Positions 63,051-64,000 of a stretch of 64,000 bases of DNA are shown piece by piece. The stretch spans positions 228,989-292,988 of the forward strand of contig NZ_SPQT01000006.1 of NCBI RefSeq assembly GCF_004571025.1, in the 5' to 3' direction. How positions within the stretch are numbered: the first letter of the stretch is position 1; every line of letters begins with the position of its first letter. This DNA comes from Bradyrhizobium niftali (GTDB taxonomy: Bacteria; Pseudomonadota; Alphaproteobacteria; Rhizobiales; Xanthobacteraceae). Under the pieces are notes generated by a model. The model saw only the letters and a program-made list of their open reading frames with translations, did no database searches and was not told where the DNA came from. Position numbers and translations under genes: made by a program.

Positions 63051-63353
63051 CTCTACCGCTAGCCTTAGCGCGTCACGGGCCACGGGGAACATCCAGGAGG
63101 ACAAGCGAAACCCGCTGCCGTGCAATCATGTCGACGGTGATCACCGCAAAGATCAATGCGCACGCCCCCACGCGCCGCCGGCGACGGGCTTTGCCAGGAA
63201 CGTTCCGACAGGATCTCTCACGCCATAAACGACATCATCCAGCCGTTTTCGACACCGCAAAGCTAGGTACGTGACGGCGCCCGTACCGAGCCGTTATTGA
63301 AGCCCCCAAGACCAATGTGATCGGATGCCGAGCCGTTTCGCCAAACCAAACGC
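63051..63353. other. gene-free stretch
   Basis: No supported gene is seen between the amidase remnant and the small protein gene. Confidence 0.4.
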
Positions 63354-63560
63354 CTACACTATGCCCCCGAAATCAACGCCGTCTTTGGCAAGCTTCTCCG
63401 CTTCTTCGGCGGACGCGGCTGGTTTGGTGTCGAGATAAGAATGCTCGGAAGCTGGCAGGACAGTGCGGATATTCCGCCCATCGGCCCGCTTTATGCGAGC
63501 GACCCAGCGCTTTGGCCCCCGCTCAAATCGCTCGATATGGTACTCTTTGTACGTGATCAT
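63354..63560 (-). CDS. small hypothetical protein
   Basis: The 68-residue protein starts at ATG 63560 (MITYKEYHIERFERG) with GAGG seven bases upstream. Its sequence is well mixed, alternating charged and hydrophobic residues with a likely beta-rich first half (RWVARIKRADGR) and a helical end (ASAEEAEKLAKDGVDF). It looks like a real, conserved-type small cytoplasmic protein; I do not recognise the family. Confidence 0.55.
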   Translation of the reverse strand: MITYKEYHIERFERGPKRWVARIKRADGRNIRTVLPASEHSYLDTKPAASAEEAEKLAKDGVDFGGIV

Positions 63561-63745
63561 TTTAAACCTCAGACGCAACTAACCCTTGGCGCTGTTTTAT
63601 CCGGCACCACGCGCTCGCACAATGGCTCGCACGCCGCAGCGGGTGTCACGGCGCGACGTTCACGATGATCGGATCCTGGCGGAGCCACCGTTGCCGCACC
63701 GCGTTAGTTCTTGTATAGGCACGGCTGTCTACTCCCGGTGTGCCA

Positions 63746-64000
63746 ATGCGTTTCGTTCCCCTTCTGTTTTTGCTCCTGTCCGGCTGTTCTTCAATGTGGA
63801 CAGACACCGCGTTGCCGACGCCCGAGGCCCCGCAGGAAACGTCGTTATCAGATGAAACTTTGCGGGAAGGGATTGCCAAAGCTGCCGATGACGCGCACCT
63901 GCAAGGCCCAATCGAAACATCCTCGCTGCGAAAAACAAGTCTCGGTCCGGGTTCATCTTTTGTCTGCTTGAGAGAGGCAAATCCGACCGCGGGCAAGCAG
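63746..64000 (+). CDS. putative lipoprotein, cut by the window end
   Basis: From ATG 63746 the frame stays open to the last base (85 codons). The first 14 residues (MRFVPLLFLLLSGC) are a lipoprotein signal with lipobox LSGC and Cys14 as the lipidated residue. The mature part is acidic and polar (SLSDETLREGIAKAADDAH). No family is recognised. The upstream ribosome-binding site is weak, so a nearby alternative start cannot be ruled out. Confidence 0.5.
   Translation, partial: MRFVPLLFLLLSGCSSMWTDTALPTPEAPQETSLSDETLREGIAKAADDAHLQGPIETSSLRKTSLGPGSSFVCLREANPTAGKQ

Overview
The window looks like a chromosomal segment of a Bradyrhizobium-like alphaproteobacterium. It is GC-rich. It encodes Bug/TctC, TRAP and NitT/TauT-type solute uptake, aerobic CoA-dependent catabolism, a class I PHA synthase and two Crp/FNR regulators. 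It also carries many exact TTGA-N6-TCAA (FixK/FNR) boxes, and its mobile remains are of rhizobial type (an IS21-like istA, a MobA/MobL relaxase). The genus is inferred from gene content and protein style, not from a marker gene. I saw no rRNA, tRNA or CRISPR.

Bases 1-6540 are a decayed mobile or conjugative region. It holds a tyrosine-recombinase-like protein lacking some catalytic residues, a frameshifted IS21 istA fragment, and a TraC-like gene divergent from a MobA/MobL relaxase with a possible oriT between them. Broken pieces of an Rpn-like gene, a nucleotidyltransferase-fold gene and an island gene follow. The core-type chromosome resumes abruptly at 6541.

Bases 6541-19236 carry metabolic and uptake genes: an enoyl-CoA hydratase, a large molybdopterin oxidoreductase, and an operon of a Bug-type binding protein, a two-subunit molybdenum hydroxylase and a ModA-like protein without signal peptide. 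An SDR, a TRAP transporter (P-Q-M) and a cyclase-family gene broken by two single-base frameshifts follow.

Bases 19247-35731 form what looks like an oxygen-limitation block. An FnrN-type regulator with FNR-like cysteines sits among eight exact FixK/FNR boxes, most of them paired in divergent promoters. They flank genes for a cytochrome c, an Mla/MCE lipid transporter, DUF883 and YqjE-like membrane proteins, a universal stress protein with an acyl-CoA synthetase-acetyltransferase fusion, a Zn-alcohol dehydrogenase with a kinase-like fusion and a CHAD protein, a PHA synthase, and a CBS-CBS-BON protein. The set recalls the mycobacterial DosR dormancy regulon in content but uses a different regulator.

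Bases 35760-49614 are a catabolic cluster for an aromatic or related acid: RidA, aminobenzoate/benzoate-type CoA ligase, MarR regulator, orphan branched-chain-type binding protein, cupin, PhzS-like flavoprotein, enoyl-CoA hydratase, SDR, alpha/beta hydrolase, acyl-CoA dehydrogenase, second ligase, octopine-dehydrogenase-family protein and hydroxyacyl-CoA dehydrogenase. Five copies of an AT-rich motif in its promoters suggest one MarR-controlled regulon. Bases 49611-62593 hold a second catabolic unit: a NitT/TauT-type ABC transporter with two different permeases, an IlvD/Edd dehydratase and a NicX-like ring-opening dioxygenase in one operon. Around it are a hydroxyisobutyrate-dehydrogenase-like gene, a two-component flavin monooxygenase, a CoA transferase and a phenol-hydroxylase-like flavoprotein. 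The right end holds an amidase pseudogene, a small conserved-looking protein and the start of a lipoprotein gene cut by the window edge.
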